From positions 186,001-250,000 of the forward strand of contig NZ_CP135000.1 of NCBI RefSeq assembly GCF_039376655.1: 64,000 bases of DNA, in the 5' to 3' direction. Under the pieces are notes generated by a model that made no database searches, was not told the origin of the DNA, and saw nothing but the letters and a program-made list of their open reading frames with translations. This document shows, piece by piece, positions 1 through 9,571 of the stretch. The stretch comes from Buchnera aphidicola (Pseudoregma panicola). GTDB taxonomy: Bacteria; Pseudomonadota; Gammaproteobacteria; Enterobacterales; Enterobacteriaceae. The translations under genes were made by a program, and so were the position numbers. Every line of letters begins with the position of its first letter. The first letter of the stretch is position 1.

Positions 1-603
1 AATAATATTTTAAAACAAAATTTAGATGAACTATTAGGTTGTTATGAAACACAACAATTGTTAGAAAATTTAAATTCAAAAATACCTAAGTTAATAGATG
101 AATTTATTCCAAATGTTATTAGTTTATCTACTTTTAATCAAATACTAAAAAATTTATTGCATGAAAATGTATATATAAGAGATATTAGAACTATAATAGA
201 AACTTTAATACATAATGCTTCTGTTACAAAAAATCCTAATGAGTTAACTAGTATAGTTAGAATTTCATTAGGAAAATTTATTTCTCAACAAATTTTTAAA
301 AATAAAAATGAAGTTAAAATAATAAGTTTGGATGATCAATTAGAAACTATATTAGAAAGATCTATAAATAATAAAGATGTTTTTGAGCCAGATTTAGCTA
401 ATAAAATATTACTACAAACTAAATTAGCTATAGAAAATCAAATAAAAATTAATGGTTTTTTAGTTCTTATAGTTAATCATTCATTAAGATTTATTTTATC
501 AAAATTTTTAAGACAAAAATTTTATATGTTACATGTATTGTCTTTTTTAGAAATACCAAATAAATTTATTATAAAATCTACCAGTATAATAGGAAAAATG
601 TAA
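1..603 (+). CDS. flhA: Flagellar export gate protein FlhA, C-terminal fragment
   Basis: This is the 3' end of flhA; the reading frame is open at the first base and runs to TAA at 601-603, so the gene starts left of the window. FlhA is the large membrane subunit of the flagellar type III export gate, and the part here belongs to its cytosolic domain, which docks chaperone-substrate complexes. The segment reading VYIRDIRTIIETL matches the conserved end of this domain. An apparent TTG start at 58 is internal to the domain and is not a real start. Together with the flg cluster at 57216-62924 it shows that the export machinery and basal body are kept. It faces argS across 30 bp. Confidence 0.93.
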   Translation, partial: NNILKQNLDELLGCYETQQLLENLNSKIPKLIDEFIPNVISLSTFNQILKNLLHENVYIRDIRTIIETLIHNASVTKNPNELTSIVRISLGKFISQQIFKNKNEVKIISLDDQLETILERSINNKDVFEPDLANKILLQTKLAIENQIKINGFLVLIVNHSLRFILSKFLRQKFYMLHVLSFLEIPNKFIIKSTSIIGKM

Positions 604-617
604 TGTTTAACATTTTT
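594..617. terminator. Hairpin at the flhA/argS convergent junction
   Basis: An 8-bp perfect stem (594-601 with 610-617) with an 8-nt loop spans the flhA stop codon and lies between two convergent genes. It is A/T only apart from one G-C pair, so it is a weak structure. It could end transcription in both directions, but in DNA this AT-rich such stems also arise by chance. Confidence 0.3.
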
Positions 618-630
618 TATAAAAAATTTT

Positions 631-2361
631 TTATATTTTTTTAATAGTTTTTATTCCTAATAAATTTAATCCTATTTTTATTATTTTAGAAATTATTAAT
701 ATTAATTTTATTCTACTAATTTTAATTTTTTTATCTTTTTCAGATAAAATGTAATACTTTTCATAAAATTTTGAAAAATTTGTAGATAAATTATATAAAT
801 AATTACATAATATATGAGGATAACTATTTTTTGATATATCATCTATTATTTCTTCAAATTGTAAAATTTTTATAGATATTTTTCTTTCTTCTAAATTTGT
901 AATAATAATTTTATCTTTTATTTTTTTTATATTAATTTTTGATTTTTTTACTATAGAGAAAATTCTAGAATATGCATATTGTATATATATATAAGTGTTT
1001 CCATCTAATTTTAAAATTTTTTTCCAATTAAAAACATAATTTTTTTTTCTATTTTTAGAAAGTTCAAAATATTTTATTGCACCTATTCCAATTATTTTTG
1101 ATCTTTTTTTTAATATTTTTCTATTTATTTTATTATTTTTTTCTAAAATTATTTTTTTAGATTTTTTTATTGATTTTTTTATTAAATCATATAATTTTAT
1201 TGTTTTTCCTTTTCTTGTCATAAATGGTTTATTTTTTTTGTTTAATATAGTGCCAAATTCATAATGATTTATAGACAAATTTTTAGATATATATTTTGCT
1301 TTTTTAGATATTTCTAAAACTTGTTCTAAATATCTTTTCTGTCTATAATCTATATAATACATTATTTTATTTGCTTTAATAATTTTTGATCTATGTTTTA
1401 TACATGCAATATCTATTGTGGAATATAAAAATGTTTTATCTTCATTTTGTATTATTACTCCCATTTTTTTTCCTAATTTATTTTTAAATTTTTTTAGATA
1501 AACTATTAATTTTCCATTTTTTTTTCTTGCAATTTTTTTTTTTTTTAAATCCAAAATTATATTTTTTAACATATTTCTATAAAAACTCTCTCCTTTTATA
1601 TGTTTAGATTTTAATGTAATGTTTAAAGTTTTATAAATTTTTTTATTTTCTGATAATGTTATATTAACGATTTTTTTCCAAACAGATATATATTTTTTAT
1701 TATTTTTATACATTTTTATTAAAGATTTTTTAGATTTTTTTTTAAAATCTTTAGATCTATTAAATTTTCTTTTTGATTTTTTATAAATATCTTCTAGTTC
1801 TTTTAATTTTATTTTTGATATATTTTTTATATTTTTTTCTTTTATATATGTTATAAGCATTCCATATTGATGCCCCCAATCTCCTATATGATTTTCTCTA
1901 ATTACATTATGTCCTAAAAATTCCATTATTCTTACCATTGCATCTCCTATTATTGTAGATCTAAGATGACCTACATGCATATTTTTTGCTATATTTGGAG
2001 AAGAATAATCTATAACAATTTTTTTTTTATTTTGTTTTTTTATTTTTAATCTTTTACAAATTAGTATATTTTCTAGTCTTTTTTCAATAAATTTTGAATT
2101 TATAAAAAAGTTTATAAAGCATGGATCAGAAACAGTAATTTTTTTTAAAAAATTTTTTTTATTTATATTTTTAGCAACATTTTTAGCAAATTTTTTAGGA
2201 TTTTTTTTTAATTTTATTGCTATTTTCATTATTCCATTAGACTGATAATCGGATTTTTGTTTATTAGAAGATTTTATAATTATTGGATCACAATTTTTTT
2301 CAGATCCATTTAAAATTAATGATCTTATTGTTTCTTTTATTATTTTTTCTTTAATTTTCAT
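631..2361 (-). CDS. argS: Arginyl-tRNA synthetase
   Basis: This class I aminoacyl-tRNA synthetase charges tRNA-Arg in the cytosol. The N-terminal tRNA D-loop binding domain is followed by the catalytic core with the HVGH signature at about residues 129-132, in the context SPNIAKNMHVGH. The region that replaces KMSKS in many ArgRS enzymes reads MTRKGKTIKL. The alpha-helical anticodon-binding domain closes the protein. The open frame reaches upstream to a TTG at 2370, but the ATG at 2361 aligns with the E. coli start and gives 576 residues, against 577 in E. coli. A tract of 14 T on the + strand (1533-1546, 14 A in the mRNA) lies inside the gene. It is divergent from the 16S gene. Confidence 0.96.
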   Translation of the reverse strand: MKIKEKIIKETIRSLILNGSEKNCDPIIIKSSNKQKSDYQSNGIMKIAIKLKKNPKKFAKNVAKNINKKNFLKKITVSDPCFINFFINSKFIEKRLENILICKRLKIKKQNKKKIVIDYSSPNIAKNMHVGHLRSTIIGDAMVRIMEFLGHNVIRENHIGDWGHQYGMLITYIKEKNIKNISKIKLKELEDIYKKSKRKFNRSKDFKKKSKKSLIKMYKNNKKYISVWKKIVNITLSENKKIYKTLNITLKSKHIKGESFYRNMLKNIILDLKKKKIARKKNGKLIVYLKKFKNKLGKKMGVIIQNEDKTFLYSTIDIACIKHRSKIIKANKIMYYIDYRQKRYLEQVLEISKKAKYISKNLSINHYEFGTILNKKNKPFMTRKGKTIKLYDLIKKSIKKSKKIILEKNNKINRKILKKRSKIIGIGAIKYFELSKNRKKNYVFNWKKILKLDGNTYIYIQYAYSRIFSIVKKSKINIKKIKDKIIITNLEERKISIKILQFEEIIDDISKNSYPHILCNYLYNLSTNFSKFYEKYYILSEKDKKIKISRIKLILIISKIIKIGLNLLGIKTIKKI

Positions 2362-2479
2362 ATTTTTCAAAAAAAAATTAATTTATATATTTTATTATAT
2401 TATAACAATTTTTTTTTCATATTTTTTTTTAAACAATTTTTATTAATAAAAAAATTATGAGAAATTAAAATAAAAATTG

Positions 2480-2506
2480 TTGACAAAACTAAAAAAAAAA
2501 TATAAT
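2480..2506 (+). promoter_or_regulatory. Probable sigma-70 promoter of the 16S rRNA operon
   Basis: A perfect TTGACA (2480-2485) is followed 15 bp later by a perfect TATAAT (2501-2506). The spacer is short; a -10 read two bases further on would restore 17 bp. It lies about 125 bp upstream of the mature 16S 5' end and just before the conserved leader, which is where an rrn promoter belongs. Confidence 0.7.
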
Positions 2507-2528
2507 CTTATTAAAGTAAATTAATAAA

Positions 2529-2540
2529 CGTTCTTTAAAA
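2529..2540 (+). promoter_or_regulatory. boxA-like antitermination site in the 16S leader
   Basis: The sequence CGTTCTTTAAAA closely resembles the E. coli rrn leader boxA, recalled as TGCTCTTTAACA. It sits directly before the RNase III processing stem, in the same order as in the E. coli rrn leader. In E. coli, boxA RNA loads NusB/NusE and, with SuhB and NusA, protects rRNA transcription from Rho. suhB is present in this window. Confidence 0.6.
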
Positions 2541-2541
2541 A

Positions 2542-2567
2542 ATATTAGAAAATTTGTGTGGGTACGT
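2542..2567 (+). other. 5' half of the 16S rRNA processing stem
   Basis: These 26 nt are complementary to 4219-4244, downstream of the 16S gene, over their whole length, with one G-U pair (U at 2563, G at 4223). The pairing brings both ends of 16S together in a long duplex, the standard substrate of RNase III, which is encoded in this window. The core TTTGTGTGGG closely resembles the E. coli rrs leader. Confidence 0.8.
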
Positions 2568-2629
2568 CTTTTTAATTAAGAAAATATATTAATATTTTCA
2601 TTGATTTATAAGTAATATTTCAATTTTTA

Positions 2630-4193
<1,564 letters not shown>

Positions 4194-4218
4194 CAATAAT
4201 ATTCTTGATTATTAAGTA

Positions 4219-4244
4219 ACGTGCCCACACAAATTTTCTAATAT
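4219..4244 (+). other. 3' half of the 16S rRNA processing stem
   Basis: This stretch pairs with 2542-2567 over 26 positions and lies 25 nt after the mature 16S end. It forms the closing duplex for RNase III release of pre-16S. Keeping 26 consecutive pairs in otherwise fast-drifting spacer DNA implies selection. Confidence 0.8.
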
Positions 4245-4268
4245 ATATGTTTGTTCTGATCATAAAAT

Positions 4269-4346
4269 AGGCTTGTAGCTCAGATTGGTTAGAGCACACC
4301 CCTGATAAGGGTGAGGTCGGTGGTTCAAATCCACTCAGGCCTACCA
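4269..4346 (+). tRNA. tRNA-Ile (GAT)
   Basis: The cloverleaf is complete: acceptor AGGCTTG pairs with CAGGCCT (one G-T), the anticodon loop is CTGATAA with anticodon GAT, and the T arm is GGTGGTTCAAATCCACT. The 3' CCA is encoded (4344-4346), unlike the other tRNAs in this window. It is the usual 16S-23S spacer tRNA and is co-transcribed with 16S here. Confidence 0.97.
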
Positions 4347-4359
4347 TATATTTTTTTAT

Positions 4360-4432
4360 GGGGCTATAGCTCAGCTGGGAGAGCGCCTGCTTTGCACGCA
4401 GGGGGTCAGCGGTTCGATACCGCTTAGCTCCA
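4360..4432 (+). tRNA. tRNA-Ala (TGC)
   Basis: The acceptor GGGGCTA pairs with TAGCTCC, the anticodon loop is TTTGCAC with anticodon TGC, and G3-T70, the identity pair for AlaRS, is present. The CCA is not encoded and must be added by the CCA-adding enzyme. The gene ends one base before the rnhA stop codon on the opposite strand, leaving no room for a separate terminator. Confidence 0.97.
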
Positions 4433-4433
4433 A

Positions 4434-4892
4434 TTATTTTGTATATTCATAATCTTCTATAATAGGATTTTTAGAAGCTTTTTTAGCTAATTTATCACAA
4501 ATTTCATTTTCATGATTTCCTGAATGACTTTTTATCCAAATACATTCTATTTTATGAATTTTATTTAGTTTATTTAATTTTTTCCATAAATCTAAATTTT
4601 TTATTTTTTTTTTTCTTATTGTGTTCCAATTTTTTTTTTTCCACTTTTTTATCCATATTGATATTCCTAATTTTAAATATTTACTATCTGTAATAATTTT
4701 TACTATACATTTTTTTTTTAAATGTTTTAATCCTTCTATAGCTGCAATTAATTCCATTCTATTATTTGTGGTAAAAAAAAAACCTTTACTAAAAGTTTTT
4801 TTATAGTTTTTATATTTTAATAAAATTCCATAGCCTCCAGGTCCTGGATTTTTAATACATGAACCATCTGTATAAATTTCTACAAATTTCAT
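4434..4892 (-). CDS. rnhA: Ribonuclease HI
   Basis: RNase HI removes RNA from RNA-DNA hybrids during replication and after R-loop formation. The 152-residue protein (155 in E. coli) keeps the four acidic catalytic residues: Asp in IYTDGSC, Glu in NNRMELIAA, Asp in IITDSKYL and Asp in NEICDKLA. The basic handle region follows the third motif. The ATG at 4892 gives the N-terminus expected for the family. It is divergent from dnaQ, 43 bp away, the same arrangement as in E. coli, where the two promoters overlap. Its 3' end almost touches tRNA-Ala, so readthrough of the rRNA operon would make rnhA antisense RNA. Confidence 0.96.
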   Translation of the reverse strand: MKFVEIYTDGSCIKNPGPGGYGILLKYKNYKKTFSKGFFFTTNNRMELIAAIEGLKHLKKKCIVKIITDSKYLKLGISIWIKKWKKKNWNTIRKKKIKNLDLWKKLNKLNKIHKIECIWIKSHSGNHENEICDKLAKKASKNPIIEDYEYTK

Positions 4893-4935
4893 TTTTTTAA
4901 AACCTAACTTAATAAAGTTATATAATAAATTTTAT

Positions 4936-5640
4936 ATGAAAAAATATAAAAAAAAAATAGTTTTAGATATAGAAACTACAGGGATAAATTCTATTTTAGA
5001 TAAAAATGTTAAAAAACATAGAATTATCGAAATAGGAGCTGTTGAAATAATAAATAGAAAATTAACTAATAAAAAATTTCATTGTTATTTAAATCCTAAA
5101 AGAGAAATAGAAGAAAAAGCTTTTAAAATACATGGAATATCTAATGATTTTTTGTTAGATAAACCTTTTTTTTCTGATATATCAGAAAAATTTATTAATT
5201 TTATAAAAGATTCCGATTTAATTATTCATAATGCTTCTTTTGATATAAATTTTTTAGAATATGAATTATCTATAATGAAAAATAAAATAAATAAAATTAA
5301 TAAAATATGTAATGTAATAGATACATTAATTATAGCTAGAAATTTATATCCTGGTAAAAAAAATACTTTAGATATTTTATGCAAGAGATATAAAATAAAA
5401 AATTTTAATAGAAATTTTCACAGTGCTATATTAGATGCAAAAATATTATCTGAACTATATATTAGAATGACAAGAAAACAAAAAAAAATTAATTTTTTTG
5501 TAGAAAAAAAAAAATATGATTTACCTAAAAAATATAAAAAAAAGTTTCTTAAAAATATATTAAAATTAGCAAACAAATCAGAAATATTATTACATGAAAA
5601 ATATTTAAAAAAAATTAAAAAAAATAAAAAATTTTTATAA
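4936..5640 (+). CDS. dnaQ: DNA polymerase III epsilon subunit (proofreading exonuclease)
   Basis: This is the 3'-5' exonuclease subunit of the replicative polymerase. The three exonuclease motifs are intact: Exo I LDIETTGI with Asp and Glu, Exo II IIHNASFDINF, and Exo III-epsilon with His and Asp in HSAILDAK. The C-terminal tail that binds the alpha subunit is present but very lysine-rich. The length is 234 residues against 243 in E. coli. The gene contains a run of 11 A near 5500, a possible slippage site. It is divergent from rnhA and followed by tRNA-Asp. Confidence 0.95.
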   Translation: MKKYKKKIVLDIETTGINSILDKNVKKHRIIEIGAVEIINRKLTNKKFHCYLNPKREIEEKAFKIHGISNDFLLDKPFFSDISEKFINFIKDSDLIIHNASFDINFLEYELSIMKNKINKINKICNVIDTLIIARNLYPGKKNTLDILCKRYKIKNFNRNFHSAILDAKILSELYIRMTRKQKKINFFVEKKKYDLPKKYKKKFLKNILKLANKSEILLHEKYLKKIKKNKKFL

Positions 5641-5656
5641 TTTTTTTATAAAAAAA

Positions 5657-5685
5657 TTGATTTATAAATTTTTATATAATATAAT
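5657..5685 (+). promoter_or_regulatory. Probable promoter of tRNA-Asp
   Basis: TTGATT (5657-5662) and a perfect TATAAT (5680-5685) are separated by 17 bp, and the tRNA begins 13 bp after the -10. Position and spacing are good, although TATAAT-like strings are common in this DNA. Confidence 0.5.
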
Positions 5686-5698
5686 ATAAAATGTTATT

Positions 5699-5772
5699 GG
5701 TGCGGTAGTTCAGTTGGTTAGAATATCGGCTTGTCACGCCGGGGGTCACGGGTTCAAATCCCGTCCGCACCG
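5699..5772 (+). tRNA. tRNA-Asp (GTC)
   Basis: Acceptor GGTGCGG pairs with CCGCACC, followed by G73, an AspRS identity base. The anticodon loop TTGTCAC gives GTC, and the T arm is CGGGTTCAAATCCCG. CCA is not encoded. Confidence 0.97.
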
Positions 5773-5871
5773 AAATTTATAAATATATTATATTTTATCA
5801 ATTTAATTTTAAATTTTTTATATTATTAAAATGTAAAATTTTTATTAAAAAAAAAATGTTTAGGTATTAAT

Positions 5872-6417
5872 ATGAAAAAAAAACATAAAGTTTCTTCAAA
5901 AAATAAAATAAAAATTTTAAAAATAGAAAAAAAAGAATTATCATTAAAATATAAAAAAATTTTAATAAAAATAGAAAAATTAAATAAAGAAATATTAGAA
6001 AAAAAGATAAATATAAAAAAAAATTTAGAAAGAAATATAAAAAGATTGAATTTAGAAATAGAAAATAGTTATAAGTTTTCTTTAGAAAAAATTATTTTGG
6101 ATGTTATTCCTATACTAGATAGTTTAGAAATAGCTATAAAATTAAAAAATAATATAAAAAATATAATTGTTAAAAATTTTTTAATTGAATTAGAAAATGT
6201 ATTAGAAAGTTTTATAAAAATACTAAGTAAATTTAAAATTTTCGAAATAAAAGAAATAAATGTAAAATTTAACCCAAATATTCATCAAGCAATATCCGTT
6301 TCTTATTCTAAAAAAATAGCAAATGATTTAGTAATTAATATAGTACAAAAAGGATATTTATTATATGATAGATTGTTGAGACCAGCTATGGTAGTTGTTA
6401 ACAAAAAATTAAATTAA
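5872..6417 (+). CDS. grpE: Nucleotide exchange factor GrpE
   Basis: GrpE releases ADP from DnaK during chaperone cycling. The N-terminal half is a long, highly charged coiled coil (about residues 10-75). The C-terminal beta domain contains the family signature FNPNIHQAI and the closing segment LLYDRLLRPAMVVV. The length is 181 residues against 197 in E. coli. As recalled, some Buchnera genomes carry two grpE copies; only this one is in the window. The long AT-rich spacers on both sides suggest it is transcribed alone. Confidence 0.92.
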   Translation: MKKKHKVSSKNKIKILKIEKKELSLKYKKILIKIEKLNKEILEKKINIKKNLERNIKRLNLEIENSYKFSLEKIILDVIPILDSLEIAIKLKNNIKNIIVKNFLIELENVLESFIKILSKFKIFEIKEINVKFNPNIHQAISVSYSKKIANDLVINIVQKGYLLYDRLLRPAMVVVNKKLN

Positions 6418-6535
6418 TATTATATTTTTAATTTAAAAATTTATATATATTAATATATAAATTTATTGTAAAATAAAATATAATATTTATATTTTTTATT
6501 AAAAAATATATATTTATTTTATAAATTTTGTACAT

Positions 6536-6994
6536 ATGAAAAAAAAAATTTTTTTGTTTAATAAAAAAGTATATTATAGTTTTGATATAATTAAAACAAT
6601 TAATGCTGGTCTTATATTAAAAGGATGGGAAATAAAATCTATAAGAAAAAATAATATAAATATATCAAACAGTTATATTTCTATATTAAAAAATAATGCA
6701 TATTTAATTAATTCTAACATTAAATTTCTTAATAATTCTATAAAGAATGAAAAATATAAAGAAAATAGAAAAATTAAACTTTTATTAAAAAAAAAAGAAA
6801 TATTATATTTGTTTAATAAAGTTAATAGAGAAAGAACTACTATAGTTCCTATATATTTATTTTGGAAAAATTTCTTGTGTAAAATAAAAATTGGTTTAGC
6901 TAAAGGCAAGAAAATATTTGACAAAAGAGCAGTTAAAAAAGAGAAAGAGTGGAAAATTAAAAAAATGAGATTTATAAAAAAATCTTTAAAATAA
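6536..6994 (+). CDS. smpB: tmRNA-binding protein SmpB
   Basis: SmpB binds tmRNA and brings it to stalled ribosomes for trans-translation. The protein (152 residues) contains AGLILKGWEIKSIR near the start and the conserved block LAKGKKIFDKRAVKKEKEW near the end, followed by the basic C-terminal tail that enters the mRNA channel. No tmRNA gene is seen in this window, so ssrA must lie elsewhere. A frame on the opposite strand at 6673-6924 is a shadow. Confidence 0.95.
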   Translation: MKKKIFLFNKKVYYSFDIIKTINAGLILKGWEIKSIRKNNINISNSYISILKNNAYLINSNIKFLNNSIKNEKYKENRKIKLLLKKKEILYLFNKVNRERTTIVPIYLFWKNFLCKIKIGLAKGKKIFDKRAVKKEKEWKIKKMRFIKKSLK

Positions 6995-7042
6995 TTTTAT
7001 GTTTTTTAGATTTTTTTTAATAAAAATATTTTGGAAAAATAG

Positions 7043-7483
7043 TTGAATAAATTTGATGAGTATTACATGAAAAAAGCTTTAATTTTATCAAAAAAAGCTA
7101 ATGAAAAAAATGAAGTTCCTGTAGGAGCTGTATTAGTTTTCAATAACAAAATTATTGCTAAAGGATATAATAGTTCTATCATAAAAAATGATCCTACAGC
7201 TCATGCTGAGATAATTGTTTTAAGAAAAGGTGGTTATTTTTTTAAAAATTATAGATTATTAAATACTACTTTATATGTAACATTGCAACCTTGTTTAATG
7301 TGTTTAGGAGCTGTATTGAATAGTAGAATATATAAATTAGTTTACGGGGCAAATTCTAATTATTATAATAATTATAATATTTTTAACTTTTTTATAAAAA
7401 AAAATATTAAAATTAAAAATAATATTTTTAAAAGTAAGTGTGAAAGTATAATAAAAAATTTTTTTAATAATAAAAGAAAATAA
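7043..7483 (+). CDS. tadA: tRNA-specific adenosine deaminase TadA
   Basis: TadA converts A34 to inosine in tRNA-Arg(ACG), which is needed to read CGN codons. The zinc site is complete: His and catalytic Glu in PTAHAEI and two Cys in PCLMC. The residue before PC is Gln, where E. coli has Glu. The start is probably TTG at 7043: an in-frame stop lies directly upstream, and FDEYYMKKALILSKKA, which begins before the next ATG (7067), aligns with the E. coli N-terminus. A GGA lies about 10 nt before the TTG. The 3' end overlaps a bidirectional hairpin shared with acpS. Confidence 0.93.
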   Translation: MNKFDEYYMKKALILSKKANEKNEVPVGAVLVFNNKIIAKGYNSSIIKNDPTAHAEIIVLRKGGYFFKNYRLLNTTLYVTLQPCLMCLGAVLNSRIYKLVYGANSNYYNNYNIFNFFIKKNIKIKNNIFKSKCESIIKNFFNNKRK

Positions 7484-7520
7484 TACTTTTACATATTTTT
7501 ATATATAAGTATTATTTTCT
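7475..7520. terminator. Bidirectional terminator between tadA and acpS
   Basis: A perfect 14-bp stem (7475-7488 with 7507-7520) with an 18-nt loop overlaps the tadA stop codon and lies between convergent genes. On the + strand it is followed by a T-rich tract; on the minus strand the stem is followed by TTTTA. This is one of the best intrinsic-type terminators in the window. Confidence 0.65.
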
Positions 7521-7535
7521 TTTTTATTTATATAA

Positions 7536-7916
7536 CTAATTTTCTAATATTACTACAGAACAAAAATATTTTTTTTCATGACTTATACTAATATGTTTTT
7601 TAATTATGTTATTTCTTTTTAAAAATTTTAATGTTTTTTTAAACGCTTTTATTTTAGGTTTTCCTAAACAATTATTATATATTTCTAAATTTTTAAATGA
7701 TATATCTTTTCTTATTCCAGTTCCTAATGCTTTAACAAATGCTTCTTTTGCTGAAAATCTTTTTGTTAAAAATTTTATCTTATTTTTTGAAAACTCATAT
7801 TTTTTTAATTCTAAGTTAGATAAAATTTTTTTCGCAAATTTGTTTCCAAATAAACTTTTAATTTTTTTAATTCTACTTTTTTTTATTATATCAATACCTA
7901 TACCTATTATACTCAT
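7536..7916 (-). CDS. acpS: Holo-[acyl-carrier-protein] synthase
   Basis: AcpS transfers 4'-phosphopantetheine from CoA to apo-ACP, activating it for fatty acid synthesis. The 126-residue length matches the family. The Mg-binding Asp is in GIGIDIIKKSRI, and the second motif RFSAKEAFVKALGTG with its Glu is intact. It is the most downstream gene of the minus-strand series lepA-lepB-rnc-era-acpS. FabI, which works in the same pathway, lies at 13690. Confidence 0.95.
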   Translation of the reverse strand: MSIIGIGIDIIKKSRIKKIKSLFGNKFAKKILSNLELKKYEFSKNKIKFLTKRFSAKEAFVKALGTGIRKDISFKNLEIYNNCLGKPKIKAFKKTLKFLKRNNIIKKHISISHEKKYFCSVVILEN

Positions 7917-7978
7917 AATAAATTAAATTTTTCTTTTTTAATTATAATTAAAAATATATATTTTTTTATTAAAATTTA

Positions 7979-8815
7979 TTAATTTTTTTTATATAAAACA
8001 TTAATATAAAGATGTACTTTTTTTTTTAATATTTTTTCTATTTCTGCTCTTGACTTAATATTACATTTTTTTATCATATTACCATTTTTCCCAATAACTA
8101 TCTTTTTATGTCTATTATTTTTTACTATCACTAATGTTTTTATATAAAGTTCTTTATTTAACATTTTTTTTATAGTTTTTGTCTGAAATTTTAACTTATA
8201 TGGTATTTCTTGTTGCAAATAATACATAAATTTTTCTCTTATAATTTCAGATATAAAAAATTTTTTTGTATTATAAGTAACAAATGTTTTTTTAAAAATA
8301 TGATTTCTAATTGGTAAAATTTTTTTTATAACATTTTTTAATTCTAAAATATTATATTCTTTTTTAGCAGATATAGGAATTAATTTAAAAAATTTATTAT
8401 TTTTATAAATATTTTTAAAAAAAGGTAATAAAACTTTTTTATTTTTTATTTTATCTATTTTATTAATTACTAATATTATTGGCCTTTTATGCTTATTTAA
8501 ATTTTTAAAAATTATTTCATCTTCTTTTTTCCATATAATTTTATCTATTACTAATATTATTATATCTATATAAAAATTTTTATTAAAAATTTTTAATTTA
8601 TTTTTTTTATATTTTTTATTATTAAATCCAGGAGTATCTATAAAAATTGATTGATAATTAATATCATTTTTTACTCCTAAAATATATTTTTTTGTAGTAT
8701 TTTTTCTATTAGAAATTATAGATATTTTATTTCCTATCAATTTGTTAAATAAAGTAGATTTTCCTACATTAGTTTTTCCTAATATTAATACAGTTCCACA
8801 AAATATATTTTTCAT
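7979..8815 (-). CDS. era: GTPase Era
   Basis: Era is a GTPase that binds the 3' end of 16S rRNA and helps 30S assembly. The G domain shows the P-loop GKTNVGKST, DTPGF (G3) and NKID (G4). The C-terminal KH RNA-binding domain has the GxxG-type motif KIVIGKNGNMIKK. It is slightly short (278 residues against 301). The order rnc-era and shared direction are as in E. coli, with 13 bp between the genes, so they are co-transcribed. Confidence 0.96.
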   Translation of the reverse strand: MKNIFCGTVLILGKTNVGKSTLFNKLIGNKISIISNRKNTTKKYILGVKNDINYQSIFIDTPGFNNKKYKKNKLKIFNKNFYIDIIILVIDKIIWKKEDEIIFKNLNKHKRPIILVINKIDKIKNKKVLLPFFKNIYKNNKFFKLIPISAKKEYNILELKNVIKKILPIRNHIFKKTFVTYNTKKFFISEIIREKFMYYLQQEIPYKLKFQTKTIKKMLNKELYIKTLVIVKNNRHKKIVIGKNGNMIKKCNIKSRAEIEKILKKKVHLYINVLYKKN

Positions 8816-8828
8816 AATTTTTATTTTA

Positions 8829-9509
8829 TTATTCTATTCCCAATTTTAATAAAGCTCTTTTTGCTGCATCTTGTTCAGCCTTTCTTCTACTAGTTCCTAT
8901 TCCTACAACATGATTTTTTACTCCATATATTTTACATCTAATAGTAAATAATTGACTATGAGCTTCACCATATACTTGAATTATATAATACGTAGGTAAA
9001 GGAAAATGTTTTGATTGTAAAAACTCTTGTAATCTAGTTTTTGGATCTTTTTTAGTATCTTTAGGATTTATATATTTTAATCTATTATGATACCATTTTA
9101 ATATTAATTTTTCAGTAATTTTTATATTACTGTCTAAAAATATACTACCTATTAAGGCTTCAACAGTATTAGCTAATATAGATTCTCTTCTAAATCCACC
9201 GCTTTTTAATTCTCCTTGTCCTAATTTTAAATATTCTCCTAAATCAAATTTATGAGCTATTTGAGCTAAAGTATTTCCTCTAACTAAAGTAGCTCTCATT
9301 CTACTCATATCCCCTTCATTTACTAGAGGAAAACATTTATATAAAGCATTAGCTATTATAAAACTTAAAATAGAATCACCTAGAAATTCTAACCTTTCAT
9401 TATGTTTGTTACTTGCACTTCTATGAGTTAAAGCTTGTTTTAATAATTCTGTTTTATTAAAAACATAACCTAGAGTTTTTTGTATTTTTTTTATTTCTAT
9501 AAAATTCAT
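8829..9509 (-). CDS. rnc: Ribonuclease III
   Basis: RNase III cuts double-stranded RNA, including the stem around pre-16S rRNA seen at 2542/4219. The protein has 226 residues, as in E. coli, with the signature [10 protein letters not shown], the catalytic Glu in [15 protein letters not shown], and a C-terminal dsRNA-binding domain ending in [17 protein letters not shown]. Its composition is strikingly less AT-driven and less lysine-rich than that of era, lepB and lepA around it, which implies strong purifying selection. It lies between lepB and era, the conserved enterobacterial order. Confidence 0.97.
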   Translation of the reverse strand: MNFIEIKKIQKTLGYVFNKTELLKQALTHRSASNKHNERLEFLGDSILSFIIANALYKCFPLVNEGDMSRMRATLVRGNTLAQIAHKFDLGEYLKLGQGELKSGGFRRESILANTVEALIGSIFLDSNIKITEKLILKWYHNRLKYINPKDTKKDPKTRLQEFLQSKHFPLPTYYIIQVYGEAHSQLFTIRCKIYGVKNHVVGIGTSRRKAEQDAAKRALLKLGIE

Positions 9510-9571
9510 ATTTTACCAATTTTATATATTAATTATAAATATATTTTTTTTATTTTAAAAATATATTTTAT

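Noticed and set aside
58-60. TTG at 58 as a gene start
   Set aside because: The frame is open to the left edge and the residues before it continue the FlhA alignment.
2371-2479. Further TATAAT-like boxes between argS and the 16S promoter
   Set aside because: A/T-only strings near consensus occur in nearly every gap; without a matching -35 they cannot be called.
4621-4806. Open frame opposite rnhA
   Set aside because: It is low-complexity Phe/Ile-rich sequence antisense to a conserved gene; rnhA explains the region.
7606-7926. Open frame opposite acpS
   Set aside because: It is antisense to the intact acpS gene and shows only hydrophobic low-complexity sequence.
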